Origin: an uncultured Eubacteriales bacterium
GTDB lineage: Bacteria > Bacillota > Clostridia > Oscillospirales > Butyricicoccaceae
Length of the DNA: 64,000 bases
Reading direction: 5' to 3'
NCBI GenBank assembly: GCA_910579575.1
Contig: CAJTUM010000004.1
Location: 62,001 to 126,000, forward strand
Below the pieces are notes generated by a model. The model made no database searches. It was not told the origin of the DNA and saw only the letters and a list, made by a program, of their open reading frames with translations. Below are positions 25,794-35,449 of this stretch, one piece after another (within the stretch, counting starts at the first letter, position 1; each line of letters begins with the position of its first letter). A program made the translations under genes and the position numbers.

Positions 25794-27088
25794 ATCCCCA
25801 CATCCTTTTCCAAGAACATAATCGCCACAGAAACCAGGGCAAGACACCGTTTATAGAAATATTCTATCTGCCGTTCATCTGTAAAGTTAATCTTTGTTGT
25901 TTCGTGGTGACGGATTCTGAAATCGTTTCCCATAGTGGTCAACGCCCTAAACTCGGTCTCATACAAAGTTTTGAAATGAGTTTCAGAAGCGCTCATATCA
26001 TCAATGATTTTGTTCGCTGATTCAGACTTGTTAAGTGCCGGAGAATAGTAAGTTTTTAATCTCTCGAACGCATCCCATAGCTTCTCGACTGCGATTTGCA
26101 TATTGCCTTTACGATAGTAGTTGTCTGCCTCCAGAAGCAGATCTTTCAACCCCTGCTCTGAAATAATAGATATGTTTCCTTTATCTATAGATATTTCAAA
26201 AGTGCTTTCAATCCGTCCCTGCTCAAGTCTATATGATATGCCATTGAGTTTGAGCAAAGCATTGATTTGATCTGCAAAATCGTTATCGGCGTTATATTTC
26301 TCGTAAAACTCAATCGCATCAAAAACGGAGAACGGGGATGTGCTTAACACGAACTGTTCCATATCGCTTGTCTTTGCGTATTGCCTTTTTTCATTATAAC
26401 ATTTCGGCTCGTAGAATTGAGAGATATCTCGGAACACATATTCACTTGTGGAAATGTGTTCTTGCCAGCCAGTGTCACTGGTTTCAAGATAAGCATCTGT
26501 ATGTCTTTCAAGGATGGCATATATCTGCTTCCGTGCCTCACGACTGATTTTCTGAGTTAGATGGCGTGATTTAATTTCTGCTTTATGTCTTTGTGAAAAC
26601 GGAATAAATAAAGCGCTTTCGCTCGGGTCGTACTTTCTCCAACCATAGACATCCCGACCGGAGATTTTTGCTTCGGGGTGCAATTCATATCCGTCTTTCC
26701 GGAGAAGTTCGTTTGCCGCATCTAAAAATCTCTTCCAATATCCTCCCTCGTCTCTAACTGCTGGGTGGAACACAGAACATAGAAATCTTAGGAGGGTTTC
26801 ATCTTCTCCGTTCATCAACCCAAAGCGTTCGTCCTCAAACACCCATCCATCTTCATAATCATTGTTGTTCACAGTATGTTGCAGAATATCGCCCTCAGCA
26901 TCATCAAAACGGCTATCAAAGCTCGGGAGTTCTTTGAGATTGTAAATTCTCTTCAAAAAATCCAGCTCGCTTAGCCTTCCACAAAAGGCATACCTAACTC
27001 GCTTGCTTTCAAAGAATTCTTCTATGTCCAGACCGCATATAAACAATGAGAAAATGTCTCTTCTGGTTATTTCTGAGATATGCTTCAT
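25790..27088 (-). CDS. AbiJ-like protein with probable HEPN C-terminus
   Basis: The protein has 432 residues. The N-terminal half (ISEITRRDIFSLFICGLDIE, then FCGRLSELDFLKRIYNLKEL and CSVFHPAVRD) looks like an AbiJ-type N-terminal domain. The C-terminal 120 residues are helical and carry NDFRIRHHETTKI, close to the Arg-His motif of HEPN RNases in abortive-infection proteins. It sits between mod and res with overlaps of 1 and 4 bases, so it is made in fixed ratio with both. A likely role is a suicide RNase or sensor linked to the restriction enzyme. The family names are from memory; the location is direct. Confidence 0.65.
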   Translation of the reverse strand: MKHISEITRRDIFSLFICGLDIEEFFESKRVRYAFCGRLSELDFLKRIYNLKELPSFDSRFDDAEGDILQHTVNNNDYEDGWVFEDERFGLMNGEDETLLRFLCSVFHPAVRDEGGYWKRFLDAANELLRKDGYELHPEAKISGRDVYGWRKYDPSESALFIPFSQRHKAEIKSRHLTQKISREARKQIYAILERHTDAYLETSDTGWQEHISTSEYVFRDISQFYEPKCYNEKRQYAKTSDMEQFVLSTSPFSVFDAIEFYEKYNADNDFADQINALLKLNGISYRLEQGRIESTFEISIDKGNISIISEQGLKDLLLEADNYYRKGNMQIAVEKLWDAFERLKTYYSPALNKSESANKIIDDMSASETHFKTLYETEFRALTTMGNDFRIRHHETTKINFTDERQIEYFYKRCLALVSVAIMFLEKDVGI

Positions 27089-28965
27089 TACAATACCTTC
27101 CTCACGGTCTCAGGGCTATACGCAGCAAAAATCTGCTCAAAGTTCGTGGCTACGCTGTCGCTGGCCATGGAACTGTCCCGCATAACGAAATAATAGGGTT
27201 TTTGCTTTGCAATTTCGGTGATTACCTCATCGGTCACAGCCTCGTCAAAACAGGCAATCAGGTAGTTGCCCTCCACTTTGAACACTCGCTTGCCGGCAAT
27301 GGCGCTTTCCTCAATCTTACTGGAGAGCAGTACGCCCAAATCCAGCATGACTTGGAACAGTAAATCCTCCGGTGTTCTATCCTCTTTGATGTTATCCTCA
27401 AGGCTGCTGAACAGAGAGGCTTCATAATCGGCGGGGTTGTAGTAGACATCTTTCATGTTGGAACTATCGCATTTCAGCACACGGAAGCCGATATCAAGGC
27501 CATGTGCGGTGAGCCCGGCTTCTTCCTTGATTTTCGCACCGGCACGACGAATACGCTCTTTGCCGATTTCGCAGATATTCTTGTAACCGGCTTTATAAGC
27601 CTCGCTTTTCTCATCTGTTTCTTCGGGAAGCTGAACCATAATAAACTTGCGGTGTCCACCATCCTCAGCGTTGAGCTGCATAACTGCGTGGGCTGTGGTG
27701 GAAGAACCAGAGAAGAAATCCAACACAATAGAATCGCTGTTAGCCGCAATTCTAATCATCTGCTTAATATACTCTACCGGTTTCGGAAAATCAAACAACT
27801 TCTCATCGTCAAAAAGTGCCTTAACTTCTCTTGTTGCCGACTGATTATGTCCCACTTCTTCTGCAAGCCAAAGTGTGCTTGGTGTTCTTCCATCTTGGAC
27901 ATCGGAAAGAAATCTCTTTTTTCGTGGAAATGAATTCCCATCGCTCCCAAACCAAATTTGCCCATCTACGACCAGCTTCTCCAAGTTTTCTTTAGAATAG
28001 ACCCAATGCTTCCCAGCCGGGACATCAAATTCCTTCCCCGTCTTGGGGCTTCTAATAATAAAATGACCGTTGCTTCTTTCTCCGCTCGCAACCAAATCTC
28101 CCGATTGCCAAGGCCCTCTTGGATCACCATCAGGATTTTTATATCGGTCATTCATTTCATTTGTTCGTGGAAGAAGATTTATGTGAATCTGGTTAATACT
28201 TTTCGAGTAAACGACTGCGTACTCATGATTCTCAGATAGATACTTAGCGTCATTTTTTATGCTGTGGATTTTTTGCCAAACAATTGTTGCAACAAAATTG
28301 GCCTCACCGAACACATCATCACACAGAACTCGCATATTTCTTAACTCGTTGTCATCAATACTGATAATAATGATTCCATCATCTGTCAGTAAATCTTTTG
28401 CGAGTTTCAACCGTGGATATAGCATATTCAGCCAGTCTGTGTGAAAGCGCCCATTACTTTCGGTGTTCTGCACCAGCCGGTTGCCGTCCTCGTCAAACTG
28501 CCCACTGTCTTCAAGGTACTCGTCCACACTCTCGGCAAAGTCATCGTTGTATACAAAGTCATTGCCGGTGTTGTAGGGCGGGTCTATGTAAATCATTTTG
28601 ATTTTGCCCAGATAAGTCTCCTGAAGCAGCTTCAGCACTTCCAGATTATCGCCCTCAATATAGAGGTTTTCTGTGGTATCAAAGTCCACGCTTTCCTCTC
28701 TGCAAGGTCTAAGCGTCTTGTTAATCGGAGCATTGGCAAGCAGGACAGACTTCCTCTTATCTGGCCAGGTAAACTGATAGCGCTCCTCCCGACCCTCCAC
28801 TACCTTGGTGGAAATCTCCTGCATCAGCATATCCTTATCAATGGCTCGGACGACCTCGCCGGTGGCCTCGTCAATGGTTTCCGTCACTGCATTGGGAAAC
28901 AGCGCCGCCAGCTTCTTGAAGTTTTCATCCGCTCTATTTGCAGTCATCATCTTAAGCTTGTCCAT
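27088..28965 (-). CDS. Type III modification methyltransferase (Mod)
   Basis: The protein has 625 residues. The ATG at 28965 lies 8 bases after GGAGG; an upstream ATG at 28980 is less well placed. It is an N6-adenine beta-class enzyme: motif IV DPPYNTG near residue 135 precedes motif I LDFFSGSSTTAHAVM near residue 425. The target-recognition region lies between them (about residues 190 to 400). It methylates the host site and gives sequence specificity to Res. It overlaps the upstream DUF4365 gene by 14 bases and the AbiJ-like gene by 1. Confidence 0.93.
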   Translation of the reverse strand: MDKLKMMTANRADENFKKLAALFPNAVTETIDEATGEVVRAIDKDMLMQEISTKVVEGREERYQFTWPDKRKSVLLANAPINKTLRPCREESVDFDTTENLYIEGDNLEVLKLLQETYLGKIKMIYIDPPYNTGNDFVYNDDFAESVDEYLEDSGQFDEDGNRLVQNTESNGRFHTDWLNMLYPRLKLAKDLLTDDGIIIISIDDNELRNMRVLCDDVFGEANFVATIVWQKIHSIKNDAKYLSENHEYAVVYSKSINQIHINLLPRTNEMNDRYKNPDGDPRGPWQSGDLVASGERSNGHFIIRSPKTGKEFDVPAGKHWVYSKENLEKLVVDGQIWFGSDGNSFPRKKRFLSDVQDGRTPSTLWLAEEVGHNQSATREVKALFDDEKLFDFPKPVEYIKQMIRIAANSDSIVLDFFSGSSTTAHAVMQLNAEDGGHRKFIMVQLPEETDEKSEAYKAGYKNICEIGKERIRRAGAKIKEEAGLTAHGLDIGFRVLKCDSSNMKDVYYNPADYEASLFSSLEDNIKEDRTPEDLLFQVMLDLGVLLSSKIEESAIAGKRVFKVEGNYLIACFDEAVTDEVITEIAKQKPYYFVMRDSSMASDSVATNFEQIFAAYSPETVRKVL

Positions 28966-30751
28966 TATGGTCTCCTCCATTATTCCAGAAGTGGTATATT
29001 GGGAATTGCTTGAATTTGCTTTGAATAGCAGCAGGCAACTTCTCAAAGTGAATCTCAGCGGCAGTTTGTTGCTCTAAAAGGAGATATGCTCCAACGATTG
29101 TTTCTTCTCCGACGCCAGGTGTCTCTATAAGACGATAGAGTTCTTTTTTCTCCTCTTCTTCCAGTTCCCTTTGCCGCTTCTTAATCTGCAAATCATTCAA
29201 AGTCCTTATTGGGTAAGGCAGCTCTTCTTCCGAGGCTGTCTTTATCCAGTCGGAAAAGGATATAGCTGTAGCAAGCATTTCAGGCTTTGAGCTTATATCA
29301 TAGGCATTCAAAATTTCCAGCAAAAGATAATTTGCTCGTGTCATCGTTTCTTTGTTACGCTCAGTCTTTTGAAAGGATGGCAGTAGAACATCATATCGAA
29401 TATTATCCGCTTCAAGGAAATCCTTGGCTCTGAGATTGAAATACTGAGAAGTTGTCAATTTTTCACCTTTCTTGTCCTCGTAAACACAGAGCAACTCTGT
29501 TGTAAAGAAATCCGATATTCTGTACGCATCACCCTCGTCTCCGTCCTTGAACAGGCATACAACAAATCGCAAATTGCCAACTTCCAATGTCAAGACAGGT
29601 GGCAGATCTTTTTTGAGACCACCTACCGGTTCATTATCAATTATCCCTTTTATTAAAATATTAATATTATTCCAATCCTTAGCCTGTAATGACTTCAGGT
29701 CAATATCTCTCTCACACCCGAACCGGTCGAGCAATTGGACAATCTTTTTAAAGTAGACCAATCGTCCTCTCATTTCATCTCTTGGGAAGTTGGAAAAATC
29801 AGCGCTATCAATATTAAAGGGGAAAGATGCTCCATTATATGTGAAGCTTTTATTATCTATCAGAGCCAGAATAAAGCTCAGGTCAACTGTAAGTGCTCTT
29901 AGATTGTGAGTGCCTTTATAATTGAACTTAACCGCTTTACTCTCCACTTGAGTAGTAATTGAAAAACTTTCTCCAAAGAGAGTTCTGATTGTTTTACCAT
30001 CTCGGACAACTCTTACTCTTGTATAGAAAAGTTGCTCTCCCACCATGATGCGAGCATCCTTTTCTTCATGTACCACCAATCTTTGCGGAATTGCCTCAAT
30101 CGGTTGTGGAATCACTCCTCCTTTGATATTTGCATACAGATAAACCTCATTTGTTAACAGGGCTGTTTGTGGATCAACGCCACCAACGCTTGTAACTGAA
30201 AGAGTAACACTTTCTAATGTACCCTGTTGCTCAAGCTCCTCAATTGAGTAAAGATTTGCTTTAGCAAAGCTTGCCTGGCGTCGGCAATCCTCCCAGCAGT
30301 TAATGACAATCATCTCTTTTTTATTATTGTCCGACGGGAATCTGTTAAGTTTGATGCTCTTTGATGCTTGTCCCTTCGCTTCTTCAAGGAGCATCCTGAT
30401 TTTGATGGGAGTTAAGCTCGCATAATATATCTGAATGTTTTGTCCGCTATGCCCAATATAGACTACAAAAAAGATAACACCGCCATCGTCAAGGTAGCTA
30501 TTGAGTTCGATGATAGAAACAGGAAACGATATCTCTTCCTTTGAAAGATCATCCTTTTCCGTTCCTTTAACCTGAACCGGAATCCTTCTTACTCCATCCT
30601 TCGTTTTACGCTTATCTCTGTAAATATAGATATGACCATCCCATGTTGGCTCCTTATCGTTATCATTTATAAATGGACTAAGAAGTTCGCACACAGTTAT
30701 GCTATTTTTTACCGCACTAATTGCAAGGTCTTCTATCGCTTTCTTGTCCAT
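28952..30751 (-). CDS. DUF4365 nuclease-like protein in the restriction operon
   Basis: The protein has 599 residues. The first 150 match DUF4365, a PD-(D/E)XK-type fold: EPTWDGHIYIYRDK supplies the Asp and RIPVQVKGT the Gln-x-Lys. The rest (about 450 residues) is not recognised and ends in a charged helix (KKRQRELEEEEKKELYRL). It is encoded 5 bases after the DUF4391 gene and overlaps mod. Classical type III systems lack such a subunit. It may be a second nuclease or a DNA-end sensor. Confidence 0.7.
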   Translation of the reverse strand: MDKKAIEDLAISAVKNSITVCELLSPFINDNDKEPTWDGHIYIYRDKRKTKDGVRRIPVQVKGTEKDDLSKEEISFPVSIIELNSYLDDGGVIFFVVYIGHSGQNIQIYYASLTPIKIRMLLEEAKGQASKSIKLNRFPSDNNKKEMIVINCWEDCRRQASFAKANLYSIEELEQQGTLESVTLSVTSVGGVDPQTALLTNEVYLYANIKGGVIPQPIEAIPQRLVVHEEKDARIMVGEQLFYTRVRVVRDGKTIRTLFGESFSITTQVESKAVKFNYKGTHNLRALTVDLSFILALIDNKSFTYNGASFPFNIDSADFSNFPRDEMRGRLVYFKKIVQLLDRFGCERDIDLKSLQAKDWNNINILIKGIIDNEPVGGLKKDLPPVLTLEVGNLRFVVCLFKDGDEGDAYRISDFFTTELLCVYEDKKGEKLTTSQYFNLRAKDFLEADNIRYDVLLPSFQKTERNKETMTRANYLLLEILNAYDISSKPEMLATAISFSDWIKTASEEELPYPIRTLNDLQIKKRQRELEEEEKKELYRLIETPGVGEETIVGAYLLLEQQTAAEIHFEKLPAAIQSKFKQFPIYHFWNNGGDHNGQA

Positions 30752-30756
30752 TCATA

Positions 30757-31356
30757 TCACCTCAACAGTCCCTTTAGCTTGTTTACCTGCTGCACCAACT
30801 CAAACTTCTTCTTCGGCTGCTTCTCAGCCCTTGCCAGCTTTTCCAGCCTTGCTATTTCCTTTTCTAGTTTCTGCCTCTTCTCATCTTCCACAATTTGCTC
30901 ATCCAGAGAACGGCCTTTCTCAACCGTCACATCACCAACAGTGACAACAACATTTTCCCAAACCCTGTCGAGGTCAAGACCATGAAGTTCTATCTGCTGG
31001 GTAGCAGTAGTTTTCCACTCCGACTGCATCAGCTTTGTATGGTAGATTGCAAGCCTGCTCTGTCCATCGTGTTCAAGGACAAAAAGGATATTCTGTGGAA
31101 TCAGCTTTGAGAGCATCCCTATTGTCCGTTCCTCATAGTCCTTTCTTTTGAGGGACACCAAAAGGACAAAAAAGCTCTTTACTTCCTCCCCCGCAGGAAT
31201 GTTGACCTTTGACGGCGTAATCTCATTGACAATACTGATTTTTGAAATGTCAGCGTCTATCTTGGCTTTTGCTGCTGTGTTCATCTGAAACTTGGCATAG
31301 ATCGCTTTCTTGGGAAGCTGTTTATTCATTTCTGTTGCCTTTGGCAGCCCAAGCAT
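30757..31356 (-). CDS. DUF4391 protein
   Basis: This 199-residue protein begins LGLPKATEMNKQLPKKAIYA, the standard DUF4391 N-terminus, and ends in a Lys/Glu coiled coil (DEKRQKLEKEIARLEKLARA). DUF4391 proteins are usually found directly beside SNF2 helicases and methyltransferases in defence loci. Their biochemical role is not established. It lies 4 bases from the helicase gene upstream. Confidence 0.85.
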   Translation of the reverse strand: MLGLPKATEMNKQLPKKAIYAKFQMNTAAKAKIDADISKISIVNEITPSKVNIPAGEEVKSFFVLLVSLKRKDYEERTIGMLSKLIPQNILFVLEHDGQSRLAIYHTKLMQSEWKTTATQQIELHGLDLDRVWENVVVTVGDVTVEKGRSLDEQIVEDEKRQKLEKEIARLEKLARAEKQPKKKFELVQQVNKLKGLLR

Positions 31357-31360
31357 GGTT

Positions 31361-34300
31361 TCACCTCACCACTAAGAAACATATCAATTCAAAATCATCG
31401 AGTCCTTTAATTTCATTGGAGAGGAAGCTCACTTGACCGCCGCCCAGGAAGCTGTCAATGTCGCTCTCTTCCTTCACTTCTATGATGGAGGCTATCGCCT
31501 GCCCAAGCAGTTTTGAAAGCTGGGACATATCTCTGCCGTCCCGAGTTTCCTTGTTAAACTGCCGGTACACTTCGGGAATCGGCTCTGTCTTTCCCTTACA
31601 CAGCAGGCGCATCTTGTCCAGCATCTGTTTAGGGGAGAGGTGGTCACAAATCACTTCACCATCGTTACTGATATACACCATGTAAAACGGGTGGAGCCTG
31701 TTCTGGTTATCAATATTCACGCTGTCCGAACGGTTTTTTAGAACATAGACTACGCCTGCCGGAGCATCCTCGGTTGCTGGAACCACCGCATTGAGGCCGA
31801 AGGGGGCCTTTTCAATATCAGGATGGTTTTTTATATACTCCAACAGGTCAAGGCGAAACTCATTGAGACCCAAATCCATAATAGAAATGCCGGAGGTCAT
31901 ATCCTCAATATCAACGACCTCATCTTGCAGCTTCCGCAGCTGCGCCTTTCGATACTCCAGATCGGTCTTTTCCTCATCGCTCAAAATGTTATCGTCACCG
32001 GTCGCTGTCATGTCCACGATTTTCATTCGTGTCTCGACCTTGGCTTTCAGGTTTATGTAGTCATCAAGCGTTACATTAGGCCAGAAGTTTACAAGCTGAA
32101 TCACATTGTTTCTGCTGCCGATACGGTCGATTCGCCCAAACCGCTGGATAATACGGACAGGATTCCAGTGTATATCGTAGTTTATTAGGTAGTCGCAATC
32201 TTGCAAGTTCTGACCTTCCGAAATACAGTCTGTAGCAATGAGAATATCAATATCCTCTTTGGGTATGCTTTCAAAAAGGTCTCTGTCCTTGGAGATGGGC
32301 GAGAAGCAGGTCAGAACTGTATTCAAATCGCTTCGGAGTTTCGGACATGTGGTTCGTCCGTCAACGGTGCCGGAGACCATTGCCGTATTGATATTGTATT
32401 TTGCTTTTGCATACCCGCTGATATTGTCATAGAGATACCCTGCTGTGTCCGCAAAGGCCGTGAAGATAATAATCTTTCTATTCCCTTCATTGATGGGATG
32501 TGCAATTTTGTCATCAATCACGCTGAGTAGCTTTTGCAGTTTAGAGTCATGCTCAGGGGTAATGTCTCCTACCATGACAGTGAGCAGCTCCAGCACCTCG
32601 GCGTCTTTGGACAGGCTGTCTCTCCATGACAGATAATCCATATCCACAAGGTCAATCTTCACTTTCCGGCCAAGGGAAAACAAATCCTCGGTATTCTGAT
32701 CCTCGTCGTCAAACTCGTCGATATCAGAAATATCCGTCAGGTCAAGGTTCAAGCCGGATTGCTTGTCAAATTGGTCGATTGTGCTGATCGTGCTCTCAAT
32801 AAGCTGCTTTATGCGCTTCAGCGTCAGGTTAAAAGAGAAAACCGAACTCTCCATGCGTTTCATCAAATTGATTGCTGTCAGCCGCCGGATGCCCTGTTCA
32901 CGGTTGGCCTGCGTGAAGCCCACATTGACTTTGTTATCCCCATACAGCTCAGCATATTTGTCCATCTTGCTCGGGAGGATATAGTGCGTCGGCGTGTAGA
33001 TCGTCAGCGTGAGAAGCATAAGTTGCTCGAATATCTCATTGTAATTGATGGCCGACTCTAAATCCGTGAGGTTCGGTCTATGGGAAATCGGGATAAGTCT
33101 TGTGGGAAATGTGCCCACATCGCTGGTGTCATAATACTTCTGAATATGCTTTCTGGAACGGGCAATGGTAACGCTGTCCAGAACCTCGAAAAAATCAAAG
33201 TCCAGCATTTTAAGCAGGTTTTCTGTTGTCCGATCCTCCGGTGCCCATTTGCTCCAGGTGTTAAATGCCCGCTGAGCGTTTCTGAATATCTCATCAATGG
33301 AGCGTGAAGTATTGAGCTTATCGTCTATAAAGTCAGTGTGGCCCTCGTAGGCAAGCGCAAGCTGGTTCTTCAGGTCAAGAAACTTGTTGTTGACGGGGGT
33401 AGCCGAGAGCATGAGGACTTTTGTCTTGACGCCGGCCCTGATTACCTTTTTCATCAAAGTGACATAGCGGTTATCTCTATCGCTCTCATCGGGATTCTCG
33501 ATGATCTTGCCGCCGTTTCTGAAATTATGAGACTCATCAATGACTACGAGATCATAATTGCTCCAGTTGATTCTGTTTAAATCTATTCCGTTGGAGAATC
33601 CACTCGTTCTGTTGAGATCAGTATGGTATAGGACATCATAACGGAGCCGGTCTGCGGCAATTGGGTTATTGATATAGTTGTCCTTGTATGTATTCCAGTT
33701 GTTAGCAAGTTTTTTCGGGCATAAAACGAGAACTGTCTTGTTGCGATTTTCGTAATACTTGATTACCGAAAGTGCCGTAAAGGTTTTTCCCAAGCCAACG
33801 CTGTCTGCCAAAATACAACCGTTGTACTTTTCCAACTTATTGATGATTGCCAGGGCAGCATCCTTTTGGAAATTGTAGAGCATATTCCAAATCTTACTGT
33901 CCTTGAACCCCGTTGCTTCATTTGGTAGCACATCTTCGGATACATCTTCAAGAAACTCATTAAAAATGTTATAGAGGGTAACAAAGTAAATGAAATCAGG
34001 GGAGTTTTCGTTATAGGCAGCGGTAATGCTGTCGATAACCTCCTCTGTCACATCCTGTAACACTCGTTTGTCATTCCAGATTTCATTGAAGTCCTTAATA
34101 AGTGTTTGCGCTAAGGATTGATCCTTTACGATTGTCGTGCTAATGACATTTCCTTTTTCACAGCCGAGTTCAACGGTTGTAAAATTGTTGATTGGAGTAT
34201 AGCCGACATCGCCTACAACCATCTGCCCTTGAATGGACTTATCACTGACATTTGATTTGAATGTAACTTTGTTTCTGATCCAATCTGCACATTCTTTTGC

Positions 34301-34600
34301 AATCGCCTTCTGAGTCAGTTCATTTCGCAGTTTAATTTCAAACTCAGTTCCATACAAACTCCGCTCTCGGTTTAGACGGGGAATATAAAACTCCCGCTTT
34401 TCTTTCCTTGCTTTTTCTGCTACGAAGGTCGGAGAGGTAAATATGAAGCGCAACTCGTTTATGGAGCTGAGCTGTGCTTTCAGCTCCTCAAAAGCATAGA
34501 TTGAGAAGCAAGCCGCTGCAATAGAAAGTTTGCTCCCTGGTTTTATCTCGACGGACAAATCATCTTTTAGCGTTTTTGTCGTATTATTGATTAGCTCCAT
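31361..34600 (-). CDS. SNF2-type helicase with PLD-like N-terminus
   Basis: This 1,079-residue protein has an N-terminal region (about 1 to 180: SIAAACFSIYAFEELKAQL, then RFIFTSPTFVAE) resembling the phospholipase-D-like domains fused to such helicases. The helicase core has Walker A ILADSVGLGKTFTAL, DEAH-type VVIDESHNFRNG, LMLSATPVNN, IIIFTAFADTAGYL, and a C-terminal IIQRFGRIDRIGS. It is the first gene of the six-gene defence operon, preceded by a small XRE gene. It is probably an ATP-driven DNA translocase or remodeller acting with the downstream Mod/Res proteins. Confidence 0.85.
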   Translation of the reverse strand: MELINNTTKTLKDDLSVEIKPGSKLSIAAACFSIYAFEELKAQLSSINELRFIFTSPTFVAEKARKEKREFYIPRLNRERSLYGTEFEIKLRNELTQKAIAKECADWIRNKVTFKSNVSDKSIQGQMVVGDVGYTPINNFTTVELGCEKGNVISTTIVKDQSLAQTLIKDFNEIWNDKRVLQDVTEEVIDSITAAYNENSPDFIYFVTLYNIFNEFLEDVSEDVLPNEATGFKDSKIWNMLYNFQKDAALAIINKLEKYNGCILADSVGLGKTFTALSVIKYYENRNKTVLVLCPKKLANNWNTYKDNYINNPIAADRLRYDVLYHTDLNRTSGFSNGIDLNRINWSNYDLVVIDESHNFRNGGKIIENPDESDRDNRYVTLMKKVIRAGVKTKVLMLSATPVNNKFLDLKNQLALAYEGHTDFIDDKLNTSRSIDEIFRNAQRAFNTWSKWAPEDRTTENLLKMLDFDFFEVLDSVTIARSRKHIQKYYDTSDVGTFPTRLIPISHRPNLTDLESAINYNEIFEQLMLLTLTIYTPTHYILPSKMDKYAELYGDNKVNVGFTQANREQGIRRLTAINLMKRMESSVFSFNLTLKRIKQLIESTISTIDQFDKQSGLNLDLTDISDIDEFDDEDQNTEDLFSLGRKVKIDLVDMDYLSWRDSLSKDAEVLELLTVMVGDITPEHDSKLQKLLSVIDDKIAHPINEGNRKIIIFTAFADTAGYLYDNISGYAKAKYNINTAMVSGTVDGRTTCPKLRSDLNTVLTCFSPISKDRDLFESIPKEDIDILIATDCISEGQNLQDCDYLINYDIHWNPVRIIQRFGRIDRIGSRNNVIQLVNFWPNVTLDDYINLKAKVETRMKIVDMTATGDDNILSDEEKTDLEYRKAQLRKLQDEVVDIEDMTSGISIMDLGLNEFRLDLLEYIKNHPDIEKAPFGLNAVVPATEDAPAGVVYVLKNRSDSVNIDNQNRLHPFYMVYISNDGEVICDHLSPKQMLDKMRLLCKGKTEPIPEVYRQFNKETRDGRDMSQLSKLLGQAIASIIEVKEESDIDSFLGGGQVSFLSNEIKGLDDFELICFLVVR

Positions 34601-34663
34601 TTTATTATCTCCTAAATTGTTAGATAATTTGGAATATCACAAATACAAATCTATATAGCTGAC

Positions 34664-34867
34664 TCAATCTGCTCGGAACTCCATAATATCATCAGCACGA
34701 CAATCTAATGCCCTGCATATTTTACCCACCACCTCTGTAGATACTGCTTCGTCTCTACCCAGCTTCTTTACTGTATAGGAAGTGAGTCCGGCAAGCTCTG
34801 CCAAGTCTTTCTTTTTCATATCCCTATCCAAGAGAATATGCCAGAGTTTCTTATAGCTAACAGCCAT
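34664..34867 (-). CDS. Small XRE regulator ahead of the defence operon
   Basis: This protein has 67 residues from the ATG at 34867 (GGAGAG 6 bases upstream). It is a single Cro/C1-type helix-turn-helix (MKKKDLAELAGLTSYTVKKL) ending CRALDCRADDIMEFRAD, the short YozG-like form. It shares the strand with the helicase gene and is 63 bases upstream of it, so it may set expression of the restriction genes, like a controller protein. Confidence 0.82.
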   Translation of the reverse strand: MAVSYKKLWHILLDRDMKKKDLAELAGLTSYTVKKLGRDEAVSTEVVGKICRALDCRADDIMEFRAD

Positions 34868-34899
34868 CTTCATCTCTCCTTAGCGATTGACATGGGCTA

Positions 34900-34928
34900 A
34901 TTATAGCATATTACAGTCGAAACAACAA
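34900..34928 (-). promoter_or_regulatory. Predicted promoter of the XRE-defence operon
   Basis: On the minus strand, TTGTTG (34923 to 34928) and a perfect TATAAT (34900 to 34905) are 17 bases apart, about 33 bases upstream of the XRE start. Confidence 0.55.
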
Positions 34929-34972
34929 CCTCACAGTCAGTATTTCGCCCCTTTGGGTCGAAAAAAATGAAC

Positions 34973-35437
34973 CTATGGCTCCAAATACTTTGGATGGAGA
35001 AGTCTGCCGTTGCGATATACGGCGTGTGTATAGTAATCAAGGTTAAGCTGTATCTTAAATCCATTTATGTTTGGCTCGACAGAAATGCAGTCTGCCATTT
35101 TGATAATTGGCATAAGCATGAGTAGCTCTGGGCCTCCATCAAAGAAATAGTAAACCATAATGTTGCAGTCGCTTTGAAGGATTTTCGTATCAAGCTCATA
35201 TGCCTCACCCGTTCTGATTGCAAGCTGGATAAAAGCACCTGCTTGCTCAATGCGCTCTGGCAAAGGCACAAGGACAGTGTTTTCGACTAACTCCCTATAA
35301 AACTCTTCAAATGTTGGTGTTGGGCTTGGCACATAATCGGGTAAGCTTTCCAATTCCTTTTGATATTCTTCTAACCCCTTCATTTCCTCTTCAAAGCTCT
35401 TATGCGGGTAGTGCTTCTCATAGATTATTTCAGACAT
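34973..35437 (-). CDS. Hypothetical protein next to SLOG gene
   Basis: This protein has 154 residues from the ATG at 35437. Not recognised. The N-terminus is acidic and helical (EEEMKGLEEYQKELESLP), and the middle has FDGGPELLMLMPIIKMADC. It has no membrane segment or catalytic motif I can name. It lies 12 bases after the SLOG-type gene and is probably co-transcribed with it. Confidence 0.6.
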   Translation of the reverse strand: MSEIIYEKHYPHKSFEEEMKGLEEYQKELESLPDYVPSPTPTFEEFYRELVENTVLVPLPERIEQAGAFIQLAIRTGEAYELDTKILQSDCNIMVYYFFDGGPELLMLMPIIKMADCISVEPNINGFKIQLNLDYYTHAVYRNGRLLHPKYLEP

Positions 35438-35449
35438 ACTTCTTACCAC

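Noticed and set aside
22674..34600. DISARM or BREX identity for the defence operon
   Set aside because: No DUF1998 (DrmB) protein, no PglZ, no BrxC-like ATPase and no Lon-like protease are present. Mod and Res are of type III form.
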